Below are positions 61,186 through 64,000 of a stretch of DNA of 64,000 nucleotides, one piece after another. The DNA is from Fenollaria timonensis. Its GTDB lineage: Bacteria > Bacillota > Clostridia > Tissierellales > Peptoniphilaceae. The DNA lies in contig NZ_LN898229.1 of NCBI RefSeq assembly GCF_001457835.1, positions 178,082 through 242,081 on the forward strand, in the 5' to 3' direction. The position numbers and the translations under genes were made by a program. Position 1 is the first letter of the stretch, and each line of letters opens with the position of its first letter. The notes under the pieces were generated by a model that saw nothing but the letters and a program-made list of their open reading frames with translations, was not told the DNA's origin and did no database searches.

Positions 61186-62141
61186 TATAATCTTTCCGCT
61201 AAGTACTTAGCAAAGTATGTGATGATTAAATTTGCTCCCGCTCTTTTGAATGATAGCATTGTCTCCATAATTATATCTTCTTTGACAAGGCCATTCGCAA
61301 CAGCGTCATAAAGCATAGCGTACTCACCACTAACTGAGTAAGCAACTATAGGTAAATTTGTTTCTTCTGATGCGAGCTTCATTATATCGCCATATGCCAT
61401 AGCCGGCTTAACTATAAGCATGTCGGCGCCTTCATCTACATCTGAAAGTATTTCTCTAAGCGCTTCTTTTTTATTTCTGTAATCCATTTGATATTGCTTT
61501 CTGTCACCAAAGCTTGGTGCGCTGCCAGCTGCGTCTCTAAATGGACCGTAGTAGTTTGAAGCAAATTTCGATGCGTAGCTCATGATTGATACGTTTATGT
61601 ATCCCGCCTCGTCAAGTGCTTCTCTAATCTTTGCGACACGTCCGTCCATCATATCAGATGGAGCTACTATATCAACTCCTGCTTCTGCCATTGACACGGC
61701 TATCTTTTGTAAATAGGAAACGGTTTCGTCGTTGTCTACGTAATCACCATGAAGTATGCCGCAGTGGCCGTGATCAGTGTACTCGCACATGCAGACGTCA
61801 CCTATAACTATGAAGTCCTTGTCAATCTCTTTGATCTTTCTGATAGCTCTTTGAACGACGCCGTCCTTTGCATAAGCACCTGAGCCGCACGCGTCCTTGT
61901 GTTCAGGCACGCCAAATAAAATCACTGAGCGTATGCCTAAGTCTTTTAGCTCTTTGATTACTTCATCAAGCCTATCGACAGTGTATTGCTTTTGTCCCTT
62001 TAGGCTCTTTATATCTTCGACCTCATTTACCCCGTCCTTAACGAAGAGTGGATAGATAAGGTCTTCTTTTCTTAGTGATGTTTCAGCAAACACTTCTCTG
62101 ATATTTGCGTTTAATCTAAGTCTTCTCATTCTATTTTTCAT
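61185..62141 (-). CDS. hemB: Porphobilinogen synthase (delta-aminolevulinate dehydratase)
   Basis: A 318-residue enzyme condensing two 5-aminolevulinates to porphobilinogen. Metal-binding Cys cluster DVCMCEYTDHGHCG (zinc type) and the two active-site lysines in MSYASKFASNYYGPFRDAAG and LIVKPAMAYGDI are all present. Length is normal. It overlaps the cobA-hemD gene by 11 bases and shares a base with rnhA. Part of a tetrapyrrole (haem, sirohaem or cobamide) operon. Confidence 0.96.
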   Translation of the reverse strand: MKNRMRRLRLNANIREVFAETSLRKEDLIYPLFVKDGVNEVEDIKSLKGQKQYTVDRLDEVIKELKDLGIRSVILFGVPEHKDACGSGAYAKDGVVQRAIRKIKEIDKDFIVIGDVCMCEYTDHGHCGILHGDYVDNDETVSYLQKIAVSMAEAGVDIVAPSDMMDGRVAKIREALDEAGYINVSIMSYASKFASNYYGPFRDAAGSAPSFGDRKQYQMDYRNKKEALREILSDVDEGADMLIVKPAMAYGDIMKLASEETNLPIVAYSVSGEYAMLYDAVANGLVKEDIIMETMLSFKRAGANLIITYFAKYLAERL

Positions 62142-63609
62142 AATTAATCTCCTCTTTTAATAAATCTATCATGCCTTCTGAGTCATGGACTTTGGCCTCT
62201 TTATAAACTTTATAGCCCATGGCCTCTATGCTCTTTGTAGTGTATGGCCCGATTGAGTATATCCTTGCCTTTGACATTAGCTCTGGATAAAATTTATTGA
62301 AGCTAATGGCCTCCGATGACGAGAAGAAGAATATGTCATAAACCCTATCTTCTAAATACATCTTCTCATAAGCTTCGTCGCTGTTTTTATATATTTCAAA
62401 GGCATCCACATCGTAAGCCTCAAGTGCCGCTCTAATATTGCCCTTCGCCTTGTCTGAGTGCGGGTAAAGCACCTTGGCGCCCTTCTCGAACTTCGATGTG
62501 ATATTCTTAATCATTTCATCTGATGTATATTTTTCCGAAACATAATCCGCTTTAAAACCATAAGTCTCAATGTCCTTCATAGTCTTTTGACCGATTGAGG
62601 CTATCTTAATATTGGCAAATCTTCTAAAGTCTATACCAAGCTCAAGCGCCCTCTTAAAGAAGAATTCTACTGCGTTTCGGCTTGTTAATATTAAATATTT
62701 ATAAGCTTCGATATTTTTTAGTGCCTCATCAAAACCATGGTCATGGATGGGCGTGTACTTAATTGTCTCAAGCTCAATGAACTCGGCCTTATTCTCGATT
62801 AGAAAATCTTTAAAGTCTTGATTGAATTCTTTTTTTCTAAGCAAAATAAAGGACCTATCCTTAAGAGGTCTATCGCCAAAGAAATCTATCTCAGGTGCAA
62901 ATTGAACTACATCACCAACGACAAAAACCGATGGGTTTTTGATATTGTTAATAGTTTTGCATTCATAAGCGTCCTTAAGTGTAGTAGTGAAGCTCCTTTG
63001 ATCTGCTCTACTCGCCTTATATATGAAGGCTGCCTTTGTATCTGGATCTTTGCCTGCCGCGATAAGTTTATTAGCTATGGTCTTGATATTGCTCATAGCC
63101 ATAAGAAAGATCAGTGTCCCTTCCATATGAGCAAGGTTCTCCCAATCAAGCTCGGCTGGGCCATCCATTGTGTGGCCAGTAAAGACGTGGAAGCTCCTTG
63201 ACGTTTCTCTGTGAGTTGTTGGTATGCCCGCGTAGATAAGGCCGCCAATTGATGAGGAGATGCCAGGAACTATCTCGGATTTAATTCCGTGCTCCTTTAG
63301 AAAGAGTGCTTCTTCAGATCCGCGGCCAAAGACAAGAGGATCGCCGCCCTTTAGTCTAACTGTGATCTTGCCCTCTTCGCTCGCGCACTTAAGTAGCAAA
63401 TCATTGATTGCTTCTTGCTTCCAAGAGGATTTCATCCCCTCTTTGCCTACGTAAAAAATTTTCGCATCTGCCTTTTTTTCGTTAAGTAAATTGTAATTGA
63501 TGAGCCTGTCATAGATAATATAGTCGGCCTTTTGTATCAGCCTTAAGCCTTTGACAGTAATTAGGCCCTCATCACCAGGGCCCGCTCCTACTAAATATAC
63601 TTTAGACAT
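62131..63609 (-). CDS. cobA-hemD: Fused uroporphyrinogen-III C-methyltransferase / uroporphyrinogen-III synthase
   Basis: 492 residues with two activities. Residues ~1-235 are a SAM-dependent SUMT: VYLVGAGPGDEGLITVKGLR (start loop), LKGGDPLVFGRGSEEALFL and GIPTTHRETSRSFHVFTGH. Residues ~245-492 are uroporphyrinogen-III synthase: YLILTSRNAVEFFFKRAL, KIASIGQKTMKDIETYGF and DIFFFSSSEAISFNKFYP. The fusion converts hydroxymethylbilane to precorrin-2, feeding sirohaem and cobamides more than haem. It overlaps hemC by eight bases and hemB by eleven. Confidence 0.95.
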   Translation of the reverse strand: MSKVYLVGAGPGDEGLITVKGLRLIQKADYIIYDRLINYNLLNEKKADAKIFYVGKEGMKSSWKQEAINDLLLKCASEEGKITVRLKGGDPLVFGRGSEEALFLKEHGIKSEIVPGISSSIGGLIYAGIPTTHRETSRSFHVFTGHTMDGPAELDWENLAHMEGTLIFLMAMSNIKTIANKLIAAGKDPDTKAAFIYKASRADQRSFTTTLKDAYECKTINNIKNPSVFVVGDVVQFAPEIDFFGDRPLKDRSFILLRKKEFNQDFKDFLIENKAEFIELETIKYTPIHDHGFDEALKNIEAYKYLILTSRNAVEFFFKRALELGIDFRRFANIKIASIGQKTMKDIETYGFKADYVSEKYTSDEMIKNITSKFEKGAKVLYPHSDKAKGNIRAALEAYDVDAFEIYKNSDEAYEKMYLEDRVYDIFFFSSSEAISFNKFYPELMSKARIYSIGPYTTKSIEAMGYKVYKEAKVHDSEGMIDLLKEEINYEK

Positions 63610-64000
63610 CTATATCTCCTTTAATCACTTCAGTGTTTTTCTTTACATCAGCTAAGTAATTTTCTTTATCCGTATCAAAATCTATAAATCTAGATCTCTT
63701 TAAATCGTCCGAGGCCATAAAAGCCTTTACATGTGCCTTCTTATCAACCGAATCAACATGTATACCTAAAGGCTTGTTACACGAAGCGCCTGACTCAGCT
63801 AAAAACGCTCTCTCTATGCCGACTTCGAAATCAGTTTTTTCATTTTGTATTGATTTAAGCATCTTCTTAAGCTCATGATTTTCTTTATTCACTTCAAGTG
63901 CTATGACCCCTTGACATGGCGATGGCAAAAATGCTTCTTCGTCCAAATCTATGATGCGTCCACGAAGTCCCTCACTTAAATCAAGTCTATCTATGGCCGC
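63602..64000 (-). CDS. hemC: Hydroxymethylbilane synthase, C-terminal part (runs off window)
   Basis: The last ~132 residues are in the window; the frame stays open to the edge. The visible part begins AAIDRLDLSEGLRG, then FLPSPCQGVIALEV (family PA-GQGALAIE loop) and RAFLAESGASCNKPLG, whose Cys carries the dipyrromethane cofactor. The enzyme polymerises four porphobilinogens into the linear tetrapyrrole. It precedes cobA-hemD in the operon. Confidence 0.95.
   Translation of the reverse strand, partial: AAIDRLDLSEGLRGRIIDLDEEAFLPSPCQGVIALEVNKENHELKKMLKSIQNEKTDFEVGIERAFLAESGASCNKPLGIHVDSVDKKAHVKAFMASDDLKRSRFIDFDTDKENYLADVKKNTEVIKGDIDV

Overview
The window reads as chromosome of a low-GC, anaerobic Gram-positive bacterium, most like the Tissierellia/Peptoniphilaceae. 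Pointers are AT-rich intergenes, strong purine-rich Shine-Dalgarno sites, an LPXTG surface protein with a class B sortase, an S-layer-homology protein, rubrerythrin, ferritin, hemerythrin and flavodoxin for oxygen and iron handling, FAD-dependent ThyX, and a radical-SAM gene that appears to use selenocysteine. A genus cannot be fixed from the sequence alone. Nearly all host genes lie on the minus strand.

Layout. 1-545: 5' end of a 16S rRNA gene (minus) with its promoter. 546-1772: an IS30-family element inserted just upstream of that promoter. 1773-2155: non-genic, with an 18-bp repeat patch. 2204-10024: a long co-directional run (FAD oxidoreductase, guaB, thyX, histidine phosphatase, a MATE transporter with an in-frame stop, LCP protein, alcohol dehydrogenase, GNAT). 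10316-11717: a UPF0340 protein and a transglutaminase-like protein. 12016-13499: ISL3 copy 1. 13592-22192: class B sortase plus a 2610-residue LPKTG protein. 22388-25770: hemerythrin, ZIP transporter, flavodoxin, and the ArsS/peroxidase-like pair. 25892-30654: Mbl/MreB, MurA, rubrerythrin, ferritin, a DUF4230 pair and two tRNAs. 30773-35072: an unknown anchored protein, then an amino-acid (probably cystine) ABC operon ending in a glutathionyl-hydroquinone-reductase-like gene. 35181-36664: ISL3 copy 2. 36780-39759: DUF2871, then pcp with DUF979/DUF969. 39934-49347: a 2377-residue SLH protein and a GH73 glucosaminidase. 49502-51390: a small membrane protein and ISL3 copy 3. 51350-57227: a BMP-type ABC transporter with a shortened ATPase, ElaA-like GNAT, CPA2 antiporter and a PII-like protein. 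57287-60512: D-serine dehydratase and an XRE / ImmA-IrrE / C39-like cluster. 60583-64000: RNase H and hemB, cobA-hemD and partial hemC (tetrapyrrole synthesis).

Most notable points. (1) The ArsS-type radical SAM gene ends in GSS-UGA-GG, so the UGA is probably selenocysteine, with a candidate bacterial SECIS hairpin at the right distance. (2) The BMP-transporter ATPase keeps Walker A only in its first half and a canonical signature only in its second half, as if reduced to one composite ATP site. (3) Three apparently identical ISL3 copies have perfect 8-bp target duplications and carry outward-guarding terminators; copy 3 landed in a T8 terminator tract and replaced the stop codon of a permease gene. 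(4) Three patches of exactly 18-bp tandem repeats occur in 64 kb, one of them in frame inside a gene.
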